Below the pieces are notes generated by a model that was not told the origin of the DNA, ran no database searches, and worked only from the letters and a program-made list of their open reading frames with translations. The position numbers and the translations under genes are program-made. A DNA stretch of 64,000 bases. Source: Glandiceps talaboti (Eukaryota; Hemichordata; Enteropneusta; Spengelidae). The stretch is taken from the NCBI RefSeq assembly GCF_964340395.1, contig NC_135556.1, positions 11,311,410 through 11,375,409 of the forward strand, in the 5' to 3' direction. The first letter of the stretch is position 1. The number at the start of each line of letters is the position of its first letter. Below, piece by piece: positions 36,101 through 53,140 of the stretch.

Positions 36101-39069
36101 GACCACATTGAATGAGGACTGATTGATAATGCGTTGCAAGCTGTCTTTAAGTGTAAGGTTACAGTTTGAGTAGATGCTATCACAGTAATCTAAGAGTGAG
36201 AAAACAGTGGCAGAGATTACATGTTTTCCAATGTTGTCGGGTATACATCGTCTGGCCCGGGCCAGTCTGATGAGGCGGTATCCGCAGGCCCGACTGCAGT
36301 CTTTTTTGTAATAAGTATTGGAAATTGTCAGAAACCTGAGGATTTTATGACTGAATATGTTTCGATCAAGACTTACCATACTTTCAGTTAAAGTTTCTGA
36401 TGGCCGGGAAGCAAGACATTTTTGAAACATTTAGTGCGATATTTGACACTGACAGTGATAAGCGACGTTGATGACGGGTACAGTGATATAATCCATAAAC
36501 AAATCTAACGTTGGCAAATCTTTTATTTCTGTAATGATCCTCAAATCTCAAGGACAACTGTCTATGTTGTACACATAGATCATACATCACTGCCTAGTCT
36601 AGTTCCTATACCTGTCGACTGTTCTCAACAATCTCTAGCTCTGTGCATGTTGTGGAGATGAACGTAACGCGAACTAACTAGACTACAAGTACAATCATGG
36701 CGGCATCAGAAAATATTTGTTTCATTCGAATTTGAGAGTTGAGAAATCGTATTAAATTCTTTCGAGATTTCTCAAAAATCGTTTCCATATGTTTTGGCAC
36801 TATCCGGCAATAACCCTCGTCATGTAAATGACAACGACTGACATCGTAGAAAAAAATACGGAGACAGAGCGGAGACCAAACTAGAGTCGGTACTCACCCC
36901 ACCACGACGTATGTATTTTTGCGTTTGTTTTGAAATAGCTGGGGTGGTACTCGTACACATCGGGATAACTCGGAGAAGCACATGTTTGTGATTTTATTGA
37001 CTGTTTTCTGAGATGAGACATTGGGTTTGGAAATACAAGTTTAATCAATCATAAAACAGCCATGACATTTCTACCAAACTCGAGATCGCACGTTGCTATC
37101 TAGTGTACAGTAAGTATGGAAGTGTAAAGCTTAGTCCGCTCTGGTCCGTGCGATACTTGTGAAGTTAATTTTGAAGTTTTCCCGATTATGTTGTCCAAAC
37201 ACGAGACCTACATGTAATCTGTAATCTGTAAAAATGTCATCTATCTAACGATTTTGATGTTTTCAAATTTACGTAACGATCGACCAAATGCCGACGCTGT
37301 ACGTGTGCAAATGTAATCTAGTACATTGTACAAATGATACAAGTAAGTTAGTTCGTACCCAAGAATATCAGTTTACAATTTCAATTATACAAATTGTCAC
37401 TGTGTAATAACAGTGTTTGGATGGTGTTGGAACAGGTCCCTCAAAATATAATTTTCTCGGGCTATTATGTTTATATATATATCTTTATAGAAATACGTGT
37501 TTCACCAAGACTGGGTGTCTGGCCGTACGTACGCACCGGAAAAAAACGTAGCAGAAACACTGTCACTTGGAAAAAATATAACAAGGGACTCTTTTGGATT
37601 AGGCAAGAACTACATGTAACCAATATGTGTGAACAGCCACTAACATGTTGATAAACTACCTGGGTTGGATTTACCAAATGCTCCTCCCAGATAAACAAAC
37701 CTACTTCCGTAGCGTGGGCACATAGCCTGGTTGCACCTTGGGCTTTAACTGATCGTCTTGAAACCAGTCCAAATGTCTGAATATTCTTGATTGAAATATC
37801 AGAAAGAGCTCAGTTGATACGTAATATTTGAAACTACTGTTTTATTTTTGTATTATTACAGAATTTCCTGGAATTTCTAACAACATGTTGCTTGTTAGTA
37901 AAATCGCTTCAGATGTGATGACACCTAACCATGAATTTGGTTGGCATAGTTCAATTTCATTAGATGTACTAGCTTTGACATGAATAAGTAGATAAGACCT
38001 TACATAGCCAAACTTTCTTCGACATCGTGAGCACTCTAAAAAACACCCCTTGCAATGAAGTGTTCCTTCGATTTTATAGTGACTAAACACTAAACACGCA
38101 AGAATCTAAACGGGGACAAGAAACATGCATGTTGAATATTTTGATCAAGCTATTCAGTAAACAACACACTTACAAACATTGAGCTGAAGACATTAGAAAT
38201 TTATTTACCTTATCGAGAGGAGAGGCCGGTTTTGCTAGAAGCCCACCAATGTACTTACTGCTTGGCATCAAAGGACGTGGGAATTCAAAGGTAAAATCAA
38301 AACCAAACAGAGCCACTTCAGAAGTTCCCATCAGTTCGTGTAACGTTGCATCCGGTCTGATATTATGTTTGACTTTCAAAGTTTCATATGGCGCCAAAAG
38401 CAAGAAATTGGAAACTAAGTAAGACATAACGTAGTGTCCAAAGTTTTTAAGCCTTTGGAAAATGTTCATCTGGTCTGGTAGACCTGAATACATAGCTGGA
38501 ACATAGGATGGGTAGGATGGAATATGATGGAGTGAACTATCTATCATTGGGAAAATCCGTTGTGTTGAAACGGAAACAAATGGCAGGCCTAGCATTTGTA
38601 CAATCAGAATATGACATGGGTTGACATAGTTGGCCAATACAATGTCATATTGTGATGACCGCAAGAGCTCGAAAAGGCCATCGTCCTGTAGAAGCATATC
38701 ACAATCACGAGACAAGCCTTTGATGATGTTCACTGTATCCCAGATGGTACCCGTGCCATTTAATGAACCTTCCATTTGTATCATAGCCATTTCCTTAACA
38801 CATTCGTCAGTAAAGGTGCCCTGGTATTTCACAAATGAAAACTTCGATTGGTCAGCTTTGATTTGCTTCGCTTGCATTACATTGATTCCTTGATTGATCA
38901 GCATGGTAGCGTTGTGTCCTCTATCAACCATGGTTCGCCCTACCTTTGACATAAACATGTAGTGGCTCCCTAGTGGATAACCTGGGAGAATCAGAAGTTT
39001 ACTGCATGACGATGTATGTACCAATGACATAAATAATACGAGATATCCGAAATCTAAAACGAGTGCCAT
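33140..39069 (-). CDS. UGT-A: UGT8-like UDP-glycosyltransferase
   Basis: ER-membrane enzyme transferring a sugar from a UDP-sugar to a lipid or small-molecule acceptor. Exons: 38209-39069, 34533-34752, 34049-34268, 33140-33416 (minus strand), 525 residues, normal for the family. Signal peptide at 1-22 (MALVLDFGYLVLFMSLV). His36 in PLGSHYMFM matches the catalytic base. Asn147 (VLANYVNPC) stands where vertebrate UGTs have the catalytic Asp. Then FEFPRPLMP and GGLLAKPASPL, LARxPQKV-type [33 protein letters not shown] and YHGVPMVGVPLHGDQYDN (donor residue Gln396, unlike His in the other copies). C-terminal membrane segment around YFLLDVMLVLLLAVG, then a Cys-rich tail ending KEKSE, a KxKxx-type ER retrieval signal. 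The order and wording resemble vertebrate UGT8 (ceramide galactosyltransferase). Intron 1 (3.5 kb) is swollen by a satellite and a LINE remnant. Acceptor unknown. Confidence 0.96.
33546..33600. repeat. (CAAA)n simple repeat
   Basis: A CAAA/CAAAC run in UGT-A intron 3. A similar run sits at the equivalent place in UGT-B (44685-44740), so it probably predates their duplication. Confidence 0.85.
34915..35462. repeat. 155-bp satellite, about 3.5 units, with 31-bp sub-periodicity
   Basis: The landmark 'cagtggaatgacaccctttt' recurs at 34930, 35085, 35240 and 35395 (last copy variant), a constant 155-bp step. Within each unit the core GGAATGACA or TTGAATGACACC recurs about every 31 bp, five times per unit. 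From about 35470 to 35570 the core appears inverted ('gtgtcattccactc'), so the array ends in an opposing arm. It sits in UGT-A intron 1. The long minus-strand frames across it exist only because the period leaves a frame open. Confidence 0.85.
35690..36590 (-). mobile_element. LINE remnant: reverse-transcriptase C-terminus and tail domain
   Basis: On the minus strand the frame reads RLIRLARARRCIPDNIGK, followed by a SLLDYCDSIYSN block and LQRIINQSS. This is the recognisable 'RR-IP, LDYCDS-Y, LQRI-N' region after the catalytic core of non-LTR reverse transcriptases (CR1/Jockey-like). Downstream in the same direction come RISLDWPTIQERHDKHF and YISDLLTTN, then HNTRSNYP. The catalytic core is missing or unrecognisable, so this is a 5'-truncated, decayed insertion in UGT-A intron 1. 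Confidence 0.65.
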
Positions 39070-39234
39070 TTTCGTATTTAAGAGCCCACCTGGTGGTCAC
39101 ACCCAGAGGAGGATGAAAGGGGTGCAGAGCATGATGGGTAAGAATAACTGTGAAAGCTCATTACGCAGTGATATGATGAGCCTCCATTGTGTACACTTCG
39201 ATCGTGCAGGTACGTTTACAATGGCTGGCTGCTC

Positions 39235-39480
39235 ATTGCTCACCAGCCGTAGTTTCGGGCATCAACTCGCCGTAACTTTCACAATAATTCATCATATTGG
39301 ATACTATAAAAGCGAAAATCTCGACTGATATTTCTCCCTCCGTGCTAGAAGAATAGATTTTGGAATTATTGATAGGAATAATGTGATTTTTCGGCGATTT
39401 CGTGAAGAATACTTGACCCCGCTGAGGTCTTAAATTTCGGCCCTGTTTTTCGCCCTTTTGTTGTTTCGCCCAAAATTTAC
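39235..39480. repeat. Dispersed repeat, copy 1 (copy 2 at 41283-41470)
   Basis: Both copies carry 'tcgccgtaactttcac', 'ggatactataaaagcg' or its equivalent, 'ctcgactgatatttctcc', 'cgtgctagaagaatag'-like and 'tttcggccctgtttttcgc' in the same order. The copies are diverged, and neither has a coding frame. They flank the LINE tail at 39655-39815. Confidence 0.5.
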
Positions 39481-39654
39481 AAATTTTGCAAAATAGATGG
39501 ATTCTTGTTATGTGTACTTTTAAATGGCTATAGTTAGAAATAGACAAGGTCTACTCAAGATTTTCGGTAGAAAGTGGGTGATCCAGCCAGACATACAAGA
39601 TTCTAAATGGTCTGGATTCCTGCAATGTCTCATTTCAAACGTCATCAACGTCTA

Positions 39655-39815
39655 CACGAGGACATAACTTAAAGCTTGCAAAGCCATCCGTTAGACTAAA
39701 TACAAGGAAATATTTTTTCACTCCCAGGATCATAGACAAATGGAACAGTCTACCATCACATGTGGTGAATGCAACATCAGTCAACGTTTTCAAAAATCTG
39801 TACGATGCTCTGCCT
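39655..39815 (+). mobile_element. LINE ORF2 C-terminal tail fragment
   Basis: The plus-strand frame reads RGHNLKLAKPSVRLNTRK, then YFFTPRIIDKWNSLPSHV, then VNATSVNVFKNLYDALP and a stop. This matches the typical C-terminus of non-LTR retrotransposon ORF2 ('F--R-i--WN-LP--vv-a-s---FK--ld'). Only the last ~55 codons plus flank remain, a 5'-truncated insertion. Confidence 0.75.
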
Positions 39816-40664
39816 TAGTATTATATGGTGTCCAATCCATGACAAAATTACTTGATAAGAGTGAAAAGGACAAAATTTTAAAGGTGATCCCAAATGCTCA
39901 CATTCACTATTGCAATTTTGCTAGACGACATGTTTGTGAAACGTATTCTGGTTTTAAAACTTTAAAAAAAGCGTCTGCAAACATCTTAAAATGACCTTTT
40001 TTCAGTCAGTTCCCTTCGGATTTACTTCGAGAGTTTTCGGGATTTTGTGACGTCATAGAGGGACATCGTTAGCATGCAGGCTACGACGAGCGTAGTCAAC
40101 AGGTGAATAAAACTCAACAGCATTGTGAAAAAATACATCGCAGGTGGTTGTAATAGACATCAGTAAACAAAAACTACAGTCTACATGTCTTATTAACCAA
40201 CATTTACTGATATTTACTCACACTTTCTGACTTATTATCAGTGTCTGTGGTATAAATGCTAAAATATTATGTCCCCATATTATGGCAAAATAAATCAAAT
40301 GGCTAGACTAGATATACATAAACACTTGTAATGTCGGGTGTTTCACATTCAATGACGGCATATTTTAGCCTACTATACTGGTACTCATGTCGCCTTTTGA
40401 AGGACGCATTTAAAAACAAAGTAAACATATTTCATCTCGAATAAATATACTAGGTATTAGAATACCCATGGGAAACTTCAAGAAGGTGTATCAGGACATG
40501 CAGTGCCACAATATATTTGTTGGTCCCATAATACACTAATGGATTCGATTTGCTCCAAGCATATGGAATTACGCTCCGAGTCACTGCATGTAGCTTTAGG
40601 TATAGGTGGGTATAAGAGGTATAGAGTAGAGTGAATCATAGGTTTCTGTCAACTTTTTATATTT

Positions 40665-40945
40665 TCATCATCTTCTCCGAAAGTGACTGTCAGAATTCTT
40701 CGATATTTGGTGTGCATGTTCCCTGAGGGGAGGCTATTCAGATTTGTCCATGCCAAGTTGATCTGTGCCATTTTCAATTTTTTATGATTTTTTTTCAAAA
40801 AAATGATATTTTCATCATCTCCTCAAATACTTCTTGTCAGATTGCTTTGATATCTGGTGTGTTGATGCACAGGGGGTAGCTTACTCAGATTTGTTAATTT
40901 CAAGTCAGCACATCTTCTTTTCTATTTTTAATGATTTTTTTTTGT
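40665..40945. repeat. Two tandem ~140-bp repeat units
   Basis: 'tttcatcatcttctccgaaa' through 'gatatttggtgtgcatg', 'ggctattcagatttgt' and a T-run, followed by a second drifted copy beginning 'tttcatcatctcctcaaata'. No coding frame. Confidence 0.55.
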
Positions 40946-42989
40946 AATTTAAAGAAAAAATGAATATGGTAATGAGCATTATGGCCGACGCCATATTGGA
41001 AATCAGTCCACGAGACTTTAAGTAAACTGCCACTTTTCAAAAGACACTATTGACATCAAACAAGCAATGTAATATGTGCTATAGTCATAATTCTACGCAT
41101 TGTGCGCCCAAATGACAAGTGTTTGTTCGAAACAGGGTTGTAAACTTCAAATCCAAATTTTGCACCCCTTCTACATAATCAGCCAGTCCGCAACAAACCA
41201 CATTTGCATACAATCTATCCTCATATGTTCCAGATAGCGACACTTTGAATGACTGCTCACAGGCCTTATTTTTCGGTATTTTCAACTCGCCGTAGCTTTC
41301 ACTAGAGTTCCCCATTTTAGATACTGAAAACGTCTAAACCTCAACTGATATCTCTTCTTTCGTGCCAGCAAAATAATTTTTGGCATTACATTTAGGAATA
41401 CCAAATTTTTGACGAATTCGGGACGCATACTTGAGGCCCTGAAATTTCGACCCAGTTTTTCGCTCATAGCATGGAAGTATAACCCTCCATGCTCATAGTT
41501 TCCTCAATACAGACCGGAAAGTTTACAAATTTCACAAAAAGGTGGATTTTTATGTGTTTTAAATAACCATGGCAAGTAAATTTAGTAGGATCGTTGTGTA
41601 ACGGTCCCGACCGTTCAAGAATTTTCGGTAGAAAATGACTGATTTGACCCAGAAGCTAAAGATGACCTCGTTTGACGTCTGGGTGATTTTCCACAGCAAC
41701 AGCACGGGAGTTCTTGGTACTCACTAAAATCACACTTCAGACCCACTATAAAAGTGTGATGTTTTCAGATAAACTGTATCTTGTGATTAATTCTATATTG
41801 TCGTGCAATTTGGAGTGACAGTGAACCAAAATGAAGACAACTCGTGTAAGGAAGGCATGCCTTGGCATGCGGTTGAAGTTATGCAAGAGCAGTCTCACTG
41901 CCGACTGTGAATCGACCAAACTGTGTTTATTGGCGGACAGTTTATATGTAAAGTTAAACGACATGAACGTGTCTTGCCATTTCCAAAATGCAAATATTTG
42001 GCTAGTAAAAATAATTAAAATAATTACAACTTTAATTTGGCTTCAGACTTTGCATTATGTTTTTCGTATCTTTCCCCGTTTTACATGTAAATCCGAAAAG
42101 GTTCTCTCTGGTCATGCCAGTGGTTAGCCCTGCTTACATACGACAGGCGGTGCACAAGTCTATATTGCTGACTTGACTCTAAACAAATAGTAGGGACAAT
42201 TGTCAGAATCGAGCACCGGATTACTCCGTATGCAAGCACAACTCATCAGTGATCATACTGGGACTGCTTTGAGTACGAGCGAGGTGAGGCATGTTGAGGT
42301 AATTTGTTGAGAATTATAAATATTGCGAAATGTCAAGTACAAGGTTTAAATACAATGGAATGATGAAAAAAAATTGGCAGAGTCTGCTGACAGGCGCCGG
42401 TCACAAGAAATTCCGTAAATTAAAATATCAGACGATGGTATGTCTACTACAACTAGTACAAGTTGAATGTTGTTGACTTGGTAAATTTGTTAGAAAATTG
42501 AAATTCGAATTGCCTCAAAATTATTTTAGATCCCTAGTTTATTTCATTCATCATTAAAATTTTCCAGGGTTAAAGCTGTAAGACACTGGAATTATTTATA
42601 GCCAACCTCAAAATCCTCTTTTTTTCTTTTTCTTGTGTGCATTTCCCAGTCATTATTTTTCTGAGATTTTGTGTAATTTTTCATAACAGTAGATTTTTTT
42701 TTTATAAAATGGTGACTATGGTATAAAAGTACAATACATTACCAACTTTCTGTGTAAAATGTGTTTTATAGTGAGACATCACATGAAATCATTAACCACT
42801 TTATTACATCGCTAAAACAAAACTGCATAGTGAAGAGCTGAAGAACTGAACCACTTCTACATGTTACCAAAATAAAAAATTAAATTAAAAACAACAGCAG
42901 AGCTATTCTGACCGATAGGTCGCTTGTTTATTAGGCTTAATCGTGCCACATGTTATGTACCCTTGTAAACAGGTGTACAAGAATAGAAG

Positions 42990-44208
42990 TATATAAATTA
43001 TGTAAGAAATGCTTCAAAATAAATGTTGAAAACGTTGATTAGTGTAATTGATATGCATATATGTTGACAATAAATTGCTAAAATGCCTGCATTAAACTTC
43101 AAATAAAGGCAAATCCGTCTTAGATAAACAAAAAAGGCATCCAAAATCGAAAACATATGTTCATTAAGGTGATTAATATGCATGGCTTTATTATTGGTTT
43201 AAACTGAACACTTGCAGCACATTTTACTCTTTGACCTTTGTACTCTGGAAACAGAATAAGCATAATATCTAAAAGAGAATACTACAATGTATGGAATGTG
43301 TTAATAAACAGAAATTCAAAAATTGTCAAAATATGTTAAATGAATTTATAGGTAAACAATTCAAAATACGGATTTATATGCTAAAATGTAACCACTTGAT
43401 GTTCTTCAAAATATACATCCTTCTAAACATGCTTCATACCATTAAACATGCAGACAGACAGACTCATTCAAGCGCGCGCGCATACACACACACGCACAAG
43501 GGCAAATTGACAGAAATCGTTAAAGGGATTCTGAAATGTGAGCTAATATATATATATTTGGGCATATTTGATTTATTTCAATATGCCTCAGTTCAGCTCT
43601 TACATAGAAAGTATGCTTTCTTCCACAACATTTAACATGATTTGTTATTTTTAGTTTCTATATTGAAAAAAACAACATTTTACTCTTGTCACAGATGACT
43701 TGTATGCTACTCATAATATGACGACAATATTTGAAATGTGAGTGTTGTAATCAGCATTATATATATAATGAACTGTTATTTTTTAACCTAAGCATCCTCT
43801 CTCGAGAAACTAACCTATGGGAGCTGGTTATAGTTGTGCTTTCAATGCTTATATTTAATACCATGATAACCTTACATTGTGGTCATAATAGAACTCACAG
43901 ACTATGATTTATCCTCCACTAACAACATATATAGTGAACTGACGTTGATAATTATAAAACCTTTCATATCTGACTGTATAACCCGTGTTTAAGACATGCC
44001 ATCTACACTAGCATTTCACTAGAACTAAGGCTGGGTTTTGTGAAGTTTACAAAAGGGTTATTTGCAAAATAAGTTGATTGTGATTTAATTGTGTTCATAG
44101 TAAGTACTTAACAAAATTGTGAAGAAAATACAATTCAGAAGTACATATTTGAAATATCATTTCTCCTTATCTAATCATCTTTATCAACTGATGGAGAGAA
44201 ATAAACAC
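42990..44208. repeat. Duplicated UGT 3' flank, copy behind UGT-B
   Basis: Nearly collinear with 51940-53140 (behind UGT-C) and, with more loss, 58560-59428 (behind UGT-D). All share 'aaactaatc/aaacttcaaataaaggcaaatc' (shared portion 'cttcaaataaaggcaaatc'), a (CA)-rich stretch, 'ctcacagactatgattt'-like and 'catatatagtgaactg' blocks. The duplication unit was therefore gene plus 3' flank. Confidence 0.8.
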
Positions 44209-48889
<4,681 letters not shown>

Positions 48890-48988
48890 ATTCGTAAGAG
48901 CCCACCTTATGGTCACACCTGAACAGTGGGTACAGACTATGTACGTCAGAATCTGACCTCTATCAGGTACAAGATGGTATTCAATATG

Positions 48989-48998
48989 TTCAAGGTCA
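48989..48998 (+). promoter_or_regulatory. Extended nuclear-receptor half-site upstream of UGT-B
   Basis: TTCAAGGTCA, 100 bp upstream of the chosen ATG. The equivalent position in UGT-C and UGT-D holds TTCGAGGTCA. An ERR/SF-1-type monomer site by sequence; function inferred. Confidence 0.4.
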
Positions 48999-49647
48999 TA
49001 CTATTATTACTACTGATCTTCGCACACAGCTGGCAGATCAAGTAATAACACTCGAGTCACTCCTCATATCCGACTCAACTTCTGTATGTACGTACCAGGA
49101 TCACACTTGAACTTCAAAGGGAATTAGCTCAGACTATACACAGTTTGTGTTTTGAGTCTACAATCGAGACCAACGCAAGCATTCAGCAAGTGCCTCGTTC
49201 ATTGATTTCCCGCGAAGCGAAGTTCCCCACCAATGAGTGCCTCTCCGAAGAACTGAGTGCCTCTCCGAAGAACTGAGTGCCTCTCCGTCCCAAGTGTTCT
49301 TTATTGTGACGTCTAAATTTACATAACGCATGGCCAATGGCCAAATAATTAATGCAATCGCTTTTCTGGGCGTTATCATGCCCTAAAAGTATTCTCAAAA
49401 CATTGATGAATGATCACTATGAATCCCAAATATTTATGAAATGCAGACTGTCGTCTCATGTATTCGAGTATGCTTGGAATCCTGTGTGGTCTGAATCCTT
49501 GAGACAGTCTATTGACCTTTTAGTCAAACTAGGACATGCGATGTTGTTAAAATATTAAGTTTACTGAAAATATGAATATGTCATCTGTGACACTATTATA
49601 CGAATGTGCAACCCAGATTGTAGTCAATAAATCCCGCAAGATATAAT

Positions 49648-51687
49648 AGGGGTGGACCATTTGATATCCTGGGGGGGGGGGGGGCTTGGAAGATTTCGGG
49701 AAAAAAAAGATGCCAAATGGAGTTGCTTTAAAAATCCAGATATGAGTGGGTGATAGAAAAAAAATGGCCCACTGCTGCTGGAAAAAAATGTCTTGGCAGG
49801 GAAATGATGCACAAGTTCGAGTGTACTGTTCAACCTGCTCGTACCTCTCCAACCATGACACTTGTCAGATCATGACAAACATTTTCAAACACGTGTCAGG
49901 GACCAGTCAGTTTCGTTAGCCTGTGGTACATATATATATTTGTTCTTGTCTCTGTTTCTTTCATAATTTGTTATAAATATTACTTCATGTAAGGGTTCAA
50001 ACATAACTATACATAAATTACACATATACATGTATTACCAAGCTACCACACTAGTTACAGAACATGCCATGTAAATGTCTGGCTGTTTCACAATCAGTGC
50101 TTCACTTATCTTGCACTTTGGGGCAAAAGTGAACTTGAAGGTTTTGTAATGGCAATCTTCACACTGTTATTAAAAGAACTTAATCTAAATTGTTCTAGTC
50201 TCTTCAGTATGAATTTGTCAGAAGGGATGAATATACTTCCTATTTCGGACACTACATGTATCAACACTACAAATCAAATTCAAGTTTCTATTGTACACTA
50301 GGTATGACCTCCTAAAGTGCTCTAACATACCAGTGACATTACTATACATGCAATATCAATGCCCCTATACCAATGTTACAGGCCCACTTTTATAACATTA
50401 AAACCCTATTTAAAAAGTTTTATTTACTTTAGCTTTTCGAAGCTTGGCAATAGAGGCTATGAATAACCTAAAAATTGCCTAAATAGAAACAAAAAACTCC
50501 AGATCTGCCGGGGGAACAAACCCCTTGGACTCCCTCACCCCAGAGGCCACTCATTCGCTAAACCAACAATAAGATTTACCAAATTTGGTAAAAAACTTCA
50601 AAAGCTTCTGGGGGATACCCCTAGGACCCTCGTAAGAGATAGACATGTCTCAGTCTCAAATCAAAGTTCTTTCCTCCACCTCTTACTGTAAAGATGCTAT
50701 GAAACTTTATTTAAAAAATGTTTCAACCATATGTAGTTGCTTTTTACATGTTAGAGCTGTCATGTAAAGCTTGCAAATTATTGTCTGAAAGTGTCTGTGA
50801 ATAGCCTGAAAATTGGCTTTAAGAGTAAAAATCCTCCAGGGCTTCTAGGTGGAGACCCCCGAGAACCCCCCCCTCCCATAAGAGGTAGACATGTCCCAGT
50901 CTCAAAATCAAAGTTCTTTTCCTCCACCTCTTACTGTCAAAATGCTATAAAACTTTATTTAAAAAATGTTTCAACCTTATGTAGTTGCTTTTTACATGTT
51001 AGAGCTGTCTTGTAAAGCTTGCAAATTATTGTCTGAAAGTGTCTGTGAATAGCCTAAAAATTGGCTTTAAGAGTAAACATCCTCCAGGGCTTCTAGGGGG
51101 AGACCCTAGAACCCCCCCCCACACACACACACACTCACACTCACACAAGAGGTGGACATATCCCAGTCTCAAAGCTCTTCCCTCTACAGCTTACTCTCAA
51201 GATGCTATGAAAGGGTCAGTGACTTTTTGTCGGCCCAATAAAAAAAAACACTTACCACCCCCTATCCCCCAAGGCTGGAGAAACTGACAGGTCTGTCTGA
51301 ATGTTTGAGCTCACCAATTAAGTTTCCGATTTGCATTTTCAGTGTGTCATCATACCATGGCATAAAAACTGTCAATGATGTTTATTCAATTGAAAATCAA
51401 ACATGTATTGAAATATGTAGTTTTCTAAATATAATATGTGCGTGATAGAACAGCATCCTTTTACTCTCTGTATTATCCTGTGCGAAAACCAAACAGAAAA
51501 TTGTGGCAACAAAAGTAGATGTTCAACATTGACATAAAAAATCAAGATATCTCAAAGAAGGAAAGAAAAAAAAGTTGCCAGCATAGAAAAAAAATAATTC
51601 ACAGGCAAGCAGGTGTGAAAAAAAATAATGACTCTCCACCAATCTTTCAAGCCCCCCCCCCCCCAGGATAGCAAATGGTCTACCCCT
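49648..51687. mobile_element. ~2-kb non-autonomous TIR transposon with internal tandem repeats
   Basis: The left end AGGGGTGGACCATTTGATAT followed by CCTGGGG... and CTTGGAAGATTT is inverted at the right end as AATCTTTCAAG, the C-run, AGGATAGCAAATGG and TCTACCCCT. The TIR is about 45-50 bp including the homopolymer. The interior has three head-to-tail ~248-bp units (from about 50637) and no transposase-like frame. Likely a deletion derivative of a DNA transposon. Confidence 0.65.
50637..51215. repeat. Tandem array of ~248-bp units inside the TIR element
   Basis: Two full units and one partial, each with 'gacatgtctcagtctcaaat' (or the variant tcccagtctc), 'cctccacctcttactgt', 'gttagagctgtcatgtaaag' and 'cctccagggcttctagg', ending in a C-run. 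Units start near 50640, 50885 and 51147. Confidence 0.75.
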
Positions 51688-51939
51688 TACTGTAAAACTG
51701 CATGTTAACAATACACATTCCAGGTACTTGACGAAGTAAATGTCCATTGTATCTTCGTTTAGTTGATAGGTCATGCATGTAAAATGACATTGAAACTGAA
51801 AATGCTCCCCTACGTATCACGAATAGTTAGTTATTGTGAAAAAACTGAATATCAATCAGTATTCACGTAATCATGCTAAAACTAAATCACATGTTATATA
51901 CTATTACTGGTTTACATGAATAGAATTAAAACATGGAAA

Positions 51940-53140
51940 TGCTTGAAAATAAATGTTGAAAACGATGATTAGTGTAATTGATATGCATATATGTTGACAA
52001 TAAATTAATAAAATGCTTGTACTAATCTTCAAATAAAGGCAAATCCGTCTTAGATAAACAAAAAAGATCCAAAATCGAAAACATATGTAAATTAAGGTGA
52101 TTAATATGCATGGCTTTATTATTGGTTAAAACTAAACATTTACAGCAAATTGTACTCTTTGAACATTGTACTCTAGAAACAAAATAAGCATAATATTTAA
52201 AAGAAAATACCTCAATGTATGGAATGTGTTAATAAACAGGAATTCAACAATTGTCAAAATATGCTAAATGAATTTATAGGTAAACAATTCATAATACGGA
52301 TTTATATGCTAAAATGTAACCACTCGATTTTCTTCAAAATATACATCCTTCTAAACAGACTTCATACCATTAAACATGCAGACAGACACACTCATTCAAG
52401 CGCGCCCCCCGCACACACACGCACGCACAAGGGCAAATTGACAGAAATCTTTAAGAGGATTTTGAAATGTGAGCTAATATACATATTTGGGCATATTTGA
52501 TTTATTTTAATATGCCTCAGTTCAGCTCTTACATAGAAAGTATGCTTTCGTCCACAACATTTAACATGATTTGTTATCTTTTGTTTCTATATTGAAAAAA
52601 ACACAACATTTTACTCTTGTCACAGATGACTTATATGCTACTCATAATATGACGACAATATTTGAGATGTGAGTTGTAATCAGCATTATATATATATATA
52701 ATGAACTGTTATTATTTTTAACTAAGCATCCTCTCTCGAGAAACTAAACTATGGGAGCGGGTTGTCGTTGTGTTTTCAATGCTTGTATTTAATACCATGA
52801 TACCCTTACATTGTGGTCATAATAGAACTCACAGACTATGATTTATCCTCCACTAACAACATATATAGTGAACTGACGTTGATAATTATAAAACCTTTCA
52901 TCTCTGACTGTAACCCGTGTTTAAGACATGCCATCTATACTAGCATTTCACTAGAACTAAGGCTGGGTTTTGTGAAGTTTACAAACGGGTTATTTGCAAA
53001 ATAAGTTGATTGTAATTTAATTGTGTTCATAGTAAGTACTTGACAAAATTGTGAAGAAAATACAATTCACGAGTACATATTTGAAAATTTCATATTTCTC
53101 CTTATCTAATCATCTTTATCAACTGAAGAGAAATACATAC
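51940..53140. repeat. Duplicated UGT 3' flank, copy behind UGT-C
   Basis: Closest to 42990-44208. The two run in parallel almost without gaps, down to shared 'gtaaacaattcataatac'-like, 'catgcagacagacacac' and 'tccactaacaacatatatag' stretches. B and C 3' flanks are thus a recent duplicate pair. Confidence 0.85.

Larger units (their letters stand above)
39070..44208. other. Intergenic between UGT-A and UGT-B
   Basis: No host gene was recognised. Contents: the UGT-A upstream side (39070-39230), a dispersed repeat in two copies (39235-39480 and 41283-41470), a LINE tail (39655-39815), a tandem pair at about 40665-40945, a fragment related to the 63.65-kb palindrome (about 42120-42245), and from about 42990 the 3' flank of UGT-B, which is duplicated behind UGT-C and UGT-D. 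Confidence 0.6.
49080..53140. other. Intergenic between UGT-B and UGT-C
   Basis: No gene was recognised. It holds a triple 15-bp tandem repeat ('gagtgcctctccgaagaact') at about 49237-49290, the 2-kb TIR element at 49648-51687, and from about 51940 the duplicated 3' flank of UGT-C. Confidence 0.6.

Noticed and set aside
38630-38893. Plus-strand open frames opposite UGT exon 1, repeated in all four copies
   Set aside because: Antisense shadows of the conserved UGT exon; they recur only because the exon is conserved.
48890-48916. Upstream in-frame ATG of UGT-B
   Set aside because: It adds nine residues absent from the other copies before the signal peptide; the MALV start aligns across the array.
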